DNA of 5,202 nt from DATNPH01 sp036703315 (GCA_036703315.1 DATNPH010000007.1:1-5202); one strand, 5' to 3'; shown: positions 1-5,151, numbered from the stretch's first letter. Notes: generated by a model from the sequence alone, not told the origin. Made by a program: numbers and translations.

Positions 1-621
1 CAGCACTTTTCCACGGTAGAAGTCAACTATTCCTTCTACCGTTTGCCAGAGCGGTCTGTCTTTGAAACTTGGCGAAATCAGACACCTCCAGACTTTCTCT
101 TCGCCGTCAAAGGTAGCCGCTTTCTCACCCACATGAAGAAGTTGAAAGACCCTGAAGAGCCGCTATCTCGACTGATGGAGCGAGCCTCTGGCTTAGAAGA
201 AAAGCTCGGTCCCATTCTGTTCCAGTTTCCTCACACTTGGTCTATTAATAGCGATCGCCTTGAGTCCTTCTTGGAATTGCTGCAAGCATACCCACAACAA
301 CGGTACACCTTTGAATTCCGTCACAAAAGCTGGCTGACTCCACAGGTGTACAAACTGCTAGAACGTGCGGGTGCAGCCCTCTGCCTGCCAGTAAGTCCAA
401 CAGTTCCCCTCGATGTCTGCCTAACCGCGCCTTGGACTTATATCCGTATGCATAGTGGTCAATGGGGCGTTGGCTACAGTGATGAAGAACTTTCTACCTG
501 GGCAACCCATATTCGCTCGTTTCTGCAACAGGGAATTGATGTATACATATACTTCAACAATGACCCTGAAGGTCATGCTATCCGCGATGCTAAACACCTA
601 AATGCTTCTTTAAATTTTTAA
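1..621 (+). CDS. DUF72 (YecE-like) family protein, 5'-truncated by window edge
   Basis: The frame is open from base 1 and gives 206 residues to the TAA stop. The TTG at 43 is not the real start, because the family motif TVEVNYSFYRLP is encoded before and across it (window residues 5-16). DUF72 proteins are usually about 240-280 aa, so roughly 35-45 N-terminal residues are missing, including the expected G-x-SGW/YP segment. Visible family motifs in order are VKGSRFLTH (36-44), LGPILFQFP (69-77), FEFRHKSW (104-111), YIRMHSG (147-153) and VYIYFNND (181-188). The family is predicted to fold as a TIM barrel and is probably a soluble cytoplasmic protein; its biochemical role is not established. There is no frameshift in the visible part. 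The family assignment is firm and the function is unknown. Confidence 0.93.
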   Translation, partial: QHFSTVEVNYSFYRLPERSVFETWRNQTPPDFLFAVKGSRFLTHMKKLKDPEEPLSRLMERASGLEEKLGPILFQFPHTWSINSDRLESFLELLQAYPQQRYTFEFRHKSWLTPQVYKLLERAGAALCLPVSPTVPLDVCLTAPWTYIRMHSGQWGVGYSDEELSTWATHIRSFLQQGIDVYIYFNNDPEGHAIRDAKHLNASLNF

Positions 622-628
622 TGACCTG

Positions 629-647
629 TCATCCATCTTTTGGATGA
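629..647 (+). terminator. weak hairpin after the DUF72 gene, possible terminator
   Basis: A 7-bp stem TCATCCA/TGGATGA with loop TCTTT starts 8 nt after the DUF72 stop. It is well placed to end that transcript, but it has little GC and no run of T after the stem, so intrinsic terminator function is uncertain. Confidence 0.25.
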
Positions 648-688
648 GAATCAAATGGCACTCGCGTTAAGAGGGCTAATCATTATTC

Positions 689-741
689 ATTGCTGATTGC
701 GAGGTAGCGCATGAACTATGAACAAAGCATTCATCAGCAAT
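689..741. repeat. 9-bp inverted repeat with nested small hairpin upstream of the Nudix gene
   Basis: ATTGCTGAT (689-697) is the exact reverse complement of ATCAGCAAT (733-741), separated by 35 nt. Inside lies a 4-bp hairpin TGCG/CGCA (698-701 with 708-711). The structure ends 29 nt before the Nudix start codon, in its presumed leader. It could be an operator-like or leader RNA structure, or chance; there is no direct evidence of function. Confidence 0.3.
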
Positions 742-770
742 CTCAATCCTTGTAGTAAGCGGACTGAATT

Positions 771-1316
771 ATGGCACAAAAACATGGTCCTTGGACAATA
801 CAAGAAACCAGTCACAAGTACCAAAATTCGTTTATCAATGTCCGTGAAGACCAAGTTCTTCAACCAGACGGGCAACCTGGTATCTATGGCACCGTCACGA
901 TGAAACCTGCGGTTGCGATTCTGCCGATAGATAGCGATCGCGTAGTCTATCTTTCTCGGCAATTTCGATATGCTCTTGGGAACGAGAGTATCGAAGTGGT
1001 GTGCGGTGTGCTTGAGGAGGATGAACCTCCCCTTGAAGCCGCACAACGTGAAGCTCGAGAAGAGCTTGGAATCAAAGCAGAGGAATGGAGCGAGCTAGGG
1101 TTTTTTGATATGGATACATCAATTGTTCATTGTCCTATACATCTATTTCTGGCTCATCAATTAACCTTCTCGCAAACCAATCAAGAAGGAACGGAAACTA
1201 TAGAAATGCTGCGTATGCCCTTCGATGAGGCAGTCCAAATGGTGATGGATAGCAAAATCACGCATGGACCAAGTTGCGTGCTGATTCTCAAAGCGCGTAA
1301 CGTGCTTGCTCAGTAA
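771..1316 (+). CDS. Nudix hydrolase (ADP-ribose pyrophosphatase-like, substrate uncertain)
   Basis: This 181-aa protein carries a perfect Nudix box Gx5Ex7REUxEExGU at residues 79-101 (G79, E85, R93-E94, E97-E98, G100, I101). Nudix enzymes hydrolyse a nucleoside diphosphate linked to another moiety, using the box glutamates to bind Mg2+. The size and the preceding beta-strand region (MKPAVAILPI, residues 44-53; YLSRQFRYALG, 60-70) resemble the ADP-ribose/NDP-sugar pyrophosphatase group. However, the proline usually found about 16 residues after the box in ADP-ribose pyrophosphatases is absent (FFDMDTS at 111-117). The exact substrate therefore cannot be called. ATG 771 is the first possible ATG/GTG/TTG start, since an in-frame TGA lies at 765-767. 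No strong Shine-Dalgarno sequence precedes it. It is probably a cytoplasmic housecleaning enzyme, transcribed alone. A HIP1 site lies inside at 934-941. Confidence 0.92.
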   Translation: MAQKHGPWTIQETSHKYQNSFINVREDQVLQPDGQPGIYGTVTMKPAVAILPIDSDRVVYLSRQFRYALGNESIEVVCGVLEEDEPPLEAAQREAREELGIKAEEWSELGFFDMDTSIVHCPIHLFLAHQLTFSQTNQEGTETIEMLRMPFDEAVQMVMDSKITHGPSCVLILKARNVLAQ

Positions 1317-1348
1317 GGTTAGAGGAATACCGTATCTCCTGGCTTAGA

Positions 1349-1360
1349 TTCAAGCTTGAA
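1349..1360. repeat. 12-bp perfect palindrome TTCAAGCTTGAA between Nudix and SRPBCC genes
   Basis: TTCAAGCTTGAA is a perfect self-complementary 12-mer lying 33 nt after the Nudix stop and about 95 nt before the next start codon. It could be a binding site for a dimeric regulator of the downstream gene, but no second copy was seen. The rest of the 1317-1455 gap shows no convincing promoter or terminator. Confidence 0.3.
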
Positions 1361-1455
1361 AACTGGTGCTAATGCTCACTACTACCATCGCTAGAGGTAG
1401 GTACGATCGCTCAACAATTACCATGCACTTAAACTGACCAATTGCAAACATCAAC

Positions 1456-2058
1456 ATGGAACGAGGCATTGCATATACTTGGGGGTCTACACCTGAAGAG
1501 AGGTTGATGTCGTTCCCGTGCGATCGCTACATAGACAGTAGTGACGAAGCGTATTTCCGCGCCATAGATGTGAACGTACCAACTGAAATTTTATTTCGGT
1601 GGTTATGTCAACTGAAGGTTGGGTCTTACAGTTATGACTGGCTCGACCACCTGGAAAGAATGTTTTTTAAGGTTACTGAGTCGATACCTGATCGCCCCAG
1701 TCCAGAACAACTCCTTCCAGGCGTGGAAAACTTAGCGATCGGTCAAAGAATGATGGGCATTTTTAAATTGGTCGAGTTTGAACAAAATCGACATTTGACG
1801 ATAGTACTGGATGACAAGCAAGCCATTTCGATTTTTGGTGATATCGCTGCCAGTTATGTCCTTTTTCCGATGACACCAAACACTTGTCGCCTTATTCTCA
1901 AAGGGCATATTCGCTATCCCAGAAATCCATTTTGGTCATGGATACGCCCTTTTATGCCGTGGGGAGACTTACTCATGATGCGCCAGCAGTTTTTGAGACT
2001 AAAGCATCTAGCCGAGAGCCAAACGAACTTTAACTATGAGGAAAAGATTCAGGTCTAG
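1456..2058 (+). CDS. SRPBCC-like (START/polyketide cyclase fold) protein
   Basis: The product is 200 aa, soluble, with no signal peptide or membrane helix. The pattern VPTEILFRWLCQL (residues 41-53) followed by SYSYDWLDHL (57-66) and the tail DLLMMRQQFLRLKHLAE (171-187) matches SRPBCC proteins of the type with a VWPWLxQMG...YSYDWLxN motif and a final MMRRQLxGxK helix. These are expected to form a helix-grip fold around a hydrophobic pocket. The ligand and the reaction, if any, are unknown for this group. ATG 1456 is the first possible ATG/GTG/TTG start after an in-frame TGA at 1435-1437. No Shine-Dalgarno sequence is visible, which is common in cyanobacteria. A gap of 139 bp upstream and 99 bp downstream suggests a single-gene unit. 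A HIP1 site lies at 1520-1527. The identification rests on motif memory, not a search. Confidence 0.8.
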   Translation: MERGIAYTWGSTPEERLMSFPCDRYIDSSDEAYFRAIDVNVPTEILFRWLCQLKVGSYSYDWLDHLERMFFKVTESIPDRPSPEQLLPGVENLAIGQRMMGIFKLVEFEQNRHLTIVLDDKQAISIFGDIAASYVLFPMTPNTCRLILKGHIRYPRNPFWSWIRPFMPWGDLLMMRQQFLRLKHLAESQTNFNYEEKIQV

Positions 2059-2061
2059 AAG

Positions 2062-2089
2062 TTGGAACAAGGAAATATTTTTCTATAGA
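2062..2089 (+). promoter_or_regulatory. candidate sigma70-type promoter for the pha cluster
   Basis: TTGGAA (2062-2067) and TATAGA (2084-2089) each match four of six consensus -35/-10 positions and are 16 bp apart. They lie just after the SRPBCC stop codon, about 70 bp before the first gene of the four-gene cluster. This is the only gap in which a promoter for the cluster would be expected. The match is moderate and could be chance in AT-rich DNA. Confidence 0.3.
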
Positions 2090-2157
2090 GGGGTAAATAT
2101 AAGCTTCTTAGCACAAGTCTACAGAATTAATGGAATACGTCGAGATAGCTTTAATCC

Positions 2158-2568
2158 ATGAAGTGGTACAAAACAGGTTTACAAATCCTACTTGCGATCG
2201 CCATGATAGTAATTGGCGCAATCCATTTTACAGACCCAGAGCCGTTTGAGAAGATTGTGCCGGACTACCTTCCGTACCATTGGTCACTGGTTTACATCAG
2301 CGGATTCATTGAGGTATTAGCGGGAGTTGGATTATTAATTCCTCAAGTCAGTCGTGCGGCTGCCTGGACTCTTGTTGTACTTTACATTGCAGTTTTTCCA
2401 GCCAATCTCTATCAAGCTGTAAATAATATTTCAGTTCCAGGTCTGCCGCACGATCCGCCACTAATTTGGTTGCGGCTTCCTTTGCAGGCATTCTTAGTCG
2501 CTTGGGCTTGGTGGTTCACGAGAGATAATCGTTTAAAGACATCAGCCGAGGCTGAGAAGAAGATGTGA
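2158..2568 (+). CDS. DoxX-like four-helix membrane protein, first gene of the pha cluster
   Basis: The 136-aa product has four predicted membrane helices, at about residues 5-23, 43-62, 67-86 and 103-121, and a charged C-terminal tail (TRDNRLKTSAEAEKKM). The motifs HFTDPEPFEKIVPDYLP (23-39), ISGFIEVLAGVGLLIP (47-62) and VFPANLYQA (79-87) are typical of small DoxX-family membrane proteins. Their biochemical role is largely unclear, although the family name derives from a thiosulfate:quinone oxidoreductase subunit. ATG 2158 is the first possible start after an in-frame TAA at 2152-2154; GAGA at 2142-2145 is only a weak ribosome site. The stop codon overlaps the GTG start proposed for phaE, which suggests translational coupling. 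A HIP1 site lies at 2194-2201. The family call is good, but any role in PHA metabolism is inference from position only. Confidence 0.85.
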   Translation: MKWYKTGLQILLAIAMIVIGAIHFTDPEPFEKIVPDYLPYHWSLVYISGFIEVLAGVGLLIPQVSRAAAWTLVVLYIAVFPANLYQAVNNISVPGLPHDPPLIWLRLPLQAFLVAWAWWFTRDNRLKTSAEAEKKM

Positions 2569-3290
2569 AGATGTGGGAAAGCTGGTTCGATTTCATCAAG
2601 TGTGTAACAAGTCCCGAAACGCCTGCTACGGTCAAGGCTACTCAGAATCAAGCCGAGTTGTGGCAGATCTACGTGAAGGGGCTGCAAAAGTTGGCTCAGC
2701 TTTGGGCAGAATCACTACAGCAGTTACGAGAAAGCGGGAGCGGGGTAGTAGGTGGTTACGCTGGGGCATTGATTGAGCTGAGCAACCTCTACTGGAACAT
2801 GTATGAAAAGACCTTAGGCAGCGTTCTGCAAAGCCCAAGCTTGGGATACAGCCGTGAATTCAACAACAAACTGCTTAAGAGCTTTGATGCTTGGATAAAC
2901 TTCTCTAAGGCGAGCTTTGACTATCAGGTACTGCTGCTCGATGTCTGGCTGAAAGCTTCTGAGGAGCTGATGCGGGAGTTGGCATCTTCTGAAGAAAAGG
3001 GCGAAACGATTCAGAACTGGCAGCAGTTTCTACAAGTCTGGAGTAGTGTATTTGACCGAGTATTTGCACAGACGTTCCGTTCACAAGATACCCTTGAAGT
3101 CCAGGGAAACTTCTTAAACTCAGCCATGACCTACAGGCTTTACCAGCAACAGCTGATGGAAGTGTTTCTGAAGATGTATGACCTGCCAACTAGAAGCGAA
3201 GTAGACGAGGTTCACCGCAGCATTTACGAGCTACGTAAGGAAGTTAAAAGCCTCAAAAAAGCCTTGGCAGAATCTCAGACTAACGGTTGA
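2565..3290 (+). CDS. phaE: class III PHA synthase subunit PhaE
   Basis: PhaE is the non-catalytic partner of class III PhaC and is required for full polymerase activity at the PHA granule surface. The 241-aa product is rich in Trp/Gln/Leu helices with no membrane segment. Its C-terminus carries the family signature: LEVQGNFLNSAMTYRLYQQQ (177-196), then LPTRSEVDEVHRSIYELRKE (207-226) and VKSLKKAL (227-234), a likely short coiled coil. It is clearly shorter than well-known PhaE proteins (about 330-360 aa, from memory), the difference lying in the N-terminal and central part. Start choice: GTG 2565 forms a GTGA overlap with the upstream stop and has GAGAAG 5 nt upstream. ATG 2571 is an equally possible start giving 239 aa. 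A 10-nt gap follows before the next gene. No HIP1 site falls in this gene. Confidence 0.92.
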   Translation: MKMWESWFDFIKCVTSPETPATVKATQNQAELWQIYVKGLQKLAQLWAESLQQLRESGSGVVGGYAGALIELSNLYWNMYEKTLGSVLQSPSLGYSREFNNKLLKSFDAWINFSKASFDYQVLLLDVWLKASEELMRELASSEEKGETIQNWQQFLQVWSSVFDRVFAQTFRSQDTLEVQGNFLNSAMTYRLYQQQLMEVFLKMYDLPTRSEVDEVHRSIYELRKEVKSLKKALAESQTNG

Positions 3291-3300
3291 AGTATGAACT

Positions 3301-3696
3301 ATGAAAAATTCGATGACGTGGAAGTACCTATTTCTAAGCAAGGCTGTAATAAATTGGGCTGAATTTGTCGGGTTACTGTTTGGCGATCAATGGATTCGCG
3401 AGTTGCTTAATCTGAAACCCCTGACCAATCCTGAGTATCTACATATGTTTATTGTGTTGATATTCATTATCGGGGTTGGTTATTGGTGGGTTGGTAACGA
3501 CCTTTCTAGTAATCGCGATATCGTGAAACTTGGCATTTGCGCCCAATCCTCGGTTTTCCCCGTGCTGGTTTATTACACCGTGATCGGCAATCTTCACCCA
3601 CTTTATTTGATTCCCGGCGTCATTGACCAAGTCTATTCGATTCTCTTCGGTCTGTTTCTCTACTCCTACAATGGGACTAAACCAGCTCTGGAATGA
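3301..3696 (+). CDS. uncharacterised four-helix membrane protein between phaE and phaC
   Basis: I do not recognise a named family with confidence. The 131-aa product has four hydrophobic stretches at about residues 9-28, 48-64, 73-96 and 98-122. A short polar loop, GNDLSSNRDIVKLG (65-78), joins helices 2 and 3, and VIDQVYSILFGLFLYS (107-122) forms the last helix. There is no signal peptide cleavage site and no catalytic motif. Its topology and size resemble the DoxX-like protein upstream of phaE, though no sequence similarity is obvious by eye. ATG 3301 is the first possible start after an in-frame TGA at 3295-3297. GAAG at 3289-3292 lies 8 nt before it. It sits 10 nt after phaE and 9 nt before phaC, so it almost certainly shares their mRNA. 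A role at the PHA granule or in membrane attachment of the synthase is speculation. Confidence 0.85.
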   Translation: MKNSMTWKYLFLSKAVINWAEFVGLLFGDQWIRELLNLKPLTNPEYLHMFIVLIFIIGVGYWWVGNDLSSNRDIVKLGICAQSSVFPVLVYYTVIGNLHPLYLIPGVIDQVYSILFGLFLYSYNGTKPALE

Positions 3697-3705
3697 CTAT
3701 TCGCA

Positions 3706-4776
3706 ATGACTTCAAAATACCGATTTAGCAATTCAGAGCTAACGCAAAAGCTGGTCAACGGCGTCGAGAGGTTAAACCGCCTGCGCGAGGAGGATATTCA
3801 GATCGGGGTGACTCCCAAGGAAGAGGTGTACCGGGAGGACAAGGTGGTGCTGTACCGCTTCACGCCAAAGGTGGAGCATTCGCTGAACATCCCCATCCTG
3901 ATCGTTTATGCCCTGGTTAACCGTCCCTACATTGTCGATTTACAGGAGGGGCGATCGCTTGTTGCCAATTTGCTCAATCTTGGCATGGATGTTTACCTGA
4001 TCGACTGGGGCTATCCGAGTCGAGGCGATCGCTGGTTAACCCTTGACGACTACATCAATGGCTATATCAACAACTGTGTGGATGTGGTACGCGATCGCCA
4101 CAACTTAGAGCAAATCAACCTGTTGGGGATTTGTCAGGGGGGAACCTTCAGCCTCTGCTACAGTTCCCTTTACCCAGAGAAGGTGAAAAACCTAATTACT
4201 ATGGTCACCCCGGTTGATTTTCACGTCGATGAGGGACTCCTGAATGTTTGGGGTGGATGCACTTTAGGGTCAAAGGCTGTAGATGTAGATTTAATGGTGG
4301 ATACTCTGGGCAACATCCCTGGTGATTTCCTGAACTTAGAGTTCTTGATGCTGAAGCCTTTGCAGTTAGGGGTTCAGAAGTATATTGACCTTGTGGAGAA
4401 CATCGACTCTGAGGACAAACTAATCAACTTTCTCCGCATGGAAAAGTGGATTTTTGATAGTCCTGATCAAGCTGGGGAGGCTTACCGACAGTTCATGAAA
4501 GACTTCTACCAGGGAAACAAACTGATTAAAGGTCAAGTTGAGATTGGTAAGAAGCGAGTGGATTTGGGAAACATCCGCATCCCGATTTTGAACATTTACG
4601 CCGAGCAAGATCATCTAGTTCCCCCGGCATCCTCTTTGGCTCTTGAGAAGTACATTGGTAGCGCAGACTACACCGTGCACTCCTTCCCAGTTGGACACAT
4701 CGGAATGTACGTGAGCAGTAAGGTACAGCGAAACCTTCCTCCAACTATTGTCGATTGGCTTAAGGTGCGAACCTAG
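3706..4776 (+). CDS. phaC: class III poly(R)-hydroxyalkanoate synthase subunit PhaC
   Basis: This is the catalytic subunit, polymerising (R)-3-hydroxyacyl-CoA (mainly hydroxybutyryl-CoA) into PHA on a cysteine thiol. The 356-aa length is that expected for class III and much shorter than class I/II (about 560 aa). An alpha/beta-hydrolase fold is shown by PILIVYALVNRPYIVDL (63-79), DVYLIDWGYPSRGD (95-108) and the lipase-like box GICQGG (141-146), where Cys143 replaces serine. The other triad members are visible as D302 in NIYAEQDHLVPP (296-307) and H331 in PVGHIGMY (328-335). DNA codons for all three were checked (TGT 4132, GAT 4609, CAC 4696). ATG 3706 follows the upstream stop by 9 nt; GGAA at 3690-3693 is a weak, distant ribosome site. 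Three HIP1 sites cluster in the 5' half. It is intact and probably active with PhaE. The repeat-rich tail after its stop holds no obvious terminator close by. Confidence 0.97.
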   Translation: MTSKYRFSNSELTQKLVNGVERLNRLREEDIQIGVTPKEEVYREDKVVLYRFTPKVEHSLNIPILIVYALVNRPYIVDLQEGRSLVANLLNLGMDVYLIDWGYPSRGDRWLTLDDYINGYINNCVDVVRDRHNLEQINLLGICQGGTFSLCYSSLYPEKVKNLITMVTPVDFHVDEGLLNVWGGCTLGSKAVDVDLMVDTLGNIPGDFLNLEFLMLKPLQLGVQKYIDLVENIDSEDKLINFLRMEKWIFDSPDQAGEAYRQFMKDFYQGNKLIKGQVEIGKKRVDLGNIRIPILNIYAEQDHLVPPASSLALEKYIGSADYTVHSFPVGHIGMYVSSKVQRNLPPTIVDWLKVRT

Positions 4777-4800
4777 AACAGTTGAGGCTATCGAAACTTT

Positions 4801-4978
4801 GCGATCGCGGGTGCATCCCAATGCAAGCAAAAATACCTGGCGATTGAAATCGCGGCTATACAAACCAAGTCCGCCTGCGCGGACTCAATTGAGCCTGCCT
4901 CCGCAGGCTTAGTTTGTATAGCCCCAGACTTCCAGTCTGTGGGCGATTTACTCTCAATTGGGATGCTCCCGCTATTGC
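4801..4978. repeat. MITE-like folded intergenic element with imperfect terminal inverted repeats
   Basis: The ends are inverted repeats: 4801-4822 and 4957-4978 pair at 19 of 22 positions. The core GCGGGTGCATCCCAAT (4807-4822) pairs with ATTGGGATGCTCCCGC (4957-4972) at 15 of 16. The left arm contains a HIP1 site. Between the arms lies a nested set of stems and hairpins (separate entry). The 178-bp unit begins 24 bp after the phaC stop and encodes no protein. I see no clear target-site duplication. The layout fits a short non-autonomous palindromic repeat of the kind spread through cyanobacterial genomes; mobility is inference. Confidence 0.6.
4840..4949 (+). repeat. nested multi-hairpin core (cloverleaf-like) of the intergenic element
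   Basis: A perfect 12-bp stem GGCTATACAAAC (4854-4865) / GTTTGTATAGCC (4912-4923) encloses two hairpins of identical design, each with 7-bp stem and 4-nt loop: AGTCCGC/GCGGACT (4868-4885, loop CTGC) and AGCCTGC/GCAGGCT (4892-4909, loop CTCC). A third hairpin CAGACT/AGTCTG with loop TCC (4925-4939) follows. AAATCGC (4847-4853) can pair outside these with GCGATTT (4943-4949), or AATCGC (4848-4853) can pair locally with GCGATT (4840-4845), so two folds compete. From memory, near-identical blocks occur in many cyanobacterial intergenic regions. Confidence 0.75.
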
Positions 4979-4993
4979 TTTCCAGAAAGCTGC

Positions 4994-5084
4994 GCTAACG
5001 CGATCTGCTGTAAGCAGCAGCGCTAGGCTAACGCCTCGCTGACGCTCCTTCGTCGCTAACGCTTCGCTAACGCTAACGCTATCG
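4994..5084. repeat. degenerate GCTAACG short repeat array (STRR-like)
   Basis: Five exact copies of GCTAACG occur at 4994, 5027, 5055, 5066 and 5072, with variants GCTAGGC (5022), GCTGACG (5038) and GCTATCG (5078). Spacing is irregular (33, 28, 11, 6 nt) and tightens towards the right. A 6-bp hairpin CTGCTG/CAGCAG (5005-5020) lies between the first copies. This resembles the short tandemly repeated repetitive sequences known in cyanobacteria (GTTAGCG-rich on the other strand). No protein or RNA gene is supported here. Confidence 0.65.
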
Positions 5085-5111
5085 CAACCTTCTATAATGC
5101 CACCTCTTAGC

Positions 5112-5151
5112 TCTGTGCCGCCTCTACCCCAAGGGGTAGAGGCGGCACAGA
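5112..5151. repeat. perfect 19-bp-stem palindrome, possible bidirectional terminator
   Basis: CTGTGCCGCCTCTACCCC (5113-5130) is followed by AA and its exact reverse complement (5133-5150); one more T-A pair (5112/5151) makes a 19-bp stem. The stem is GC-rich and would form a very stable hairpin in RNA from either strand. Only ATTTC follows on the + strand and no T run on the - strand, so it is not a textbook intrinsic terminator. It lies 335 nt after phaC and could stop read-through, protect an mRNA 3' end, or be a mobile palindromic repeat. Confidence 0.6.

Larger units (their letters stand above)
251..4808. repeat. eight HIP1 octamers (GCGATCGC) scattered through the window
   Basis: Exact copies begin at 251, 934, 1520, 2194, 3951, 4025, 4091 and 4801. 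Seven are inside coding regions and one is in the left arm of the intergenic element. HIP1 is a highly over-represented palindrome in many cyanobacteria, so this is the main taxonomic signal. Copies are absent from 2202 to 3950 (phaE and the small membrane gene), while three fall within 148 bp of phaC. Confidence 0.95.

Noticed and set aside
43..621. TTG at 43 as the start of the first gene
   Set aside because: The reading frame is open to base 1 and encodes the conserved DUF72 motif TVEVNYSFYRLP before and across this codon, so the gene starts outside the window.
687..1046. 119-aa reverse-strand frame over the Nudix gene start
   Set aside because: It overlaps a gene with a perfect Nudix box on the + strand and shows no recognisable motif.
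1356..1384. TTGAAA at 1356 as -35 of a promoter for the SRPBCC gene
   Set aside because: The -35 match is good, but the best -10 at normal spacing (TACTAC at 1380) matches only three of six positions.
2905..3189. 94-aa reverse-strand frame inside phaE
   Set aside because: It is a shadow of the well-supported PhaE coding frame.
4840..4949. Cloverleaf-like fold as a tRNA
   Set aside because: The arm sizes, the absence of a T-loop GTTCRAA sequence and a CCA-type acceptor, and the 4-nt loops do not fit a tRNA.
4994..5084. Heptamer array as a CRISPR
   Set aside because: Repeats are only 7 nt, spacing is irregular and sometimes overlapping, and no cas gene is present.
5093..5098. Perfect TATAAT as a -10 promoter box
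   Set aside because: No -35-like hexamer lies 16-18 bp upstream (the DNA there is the GCTAACG array), there is no extended TG, and no gene follows within the window.
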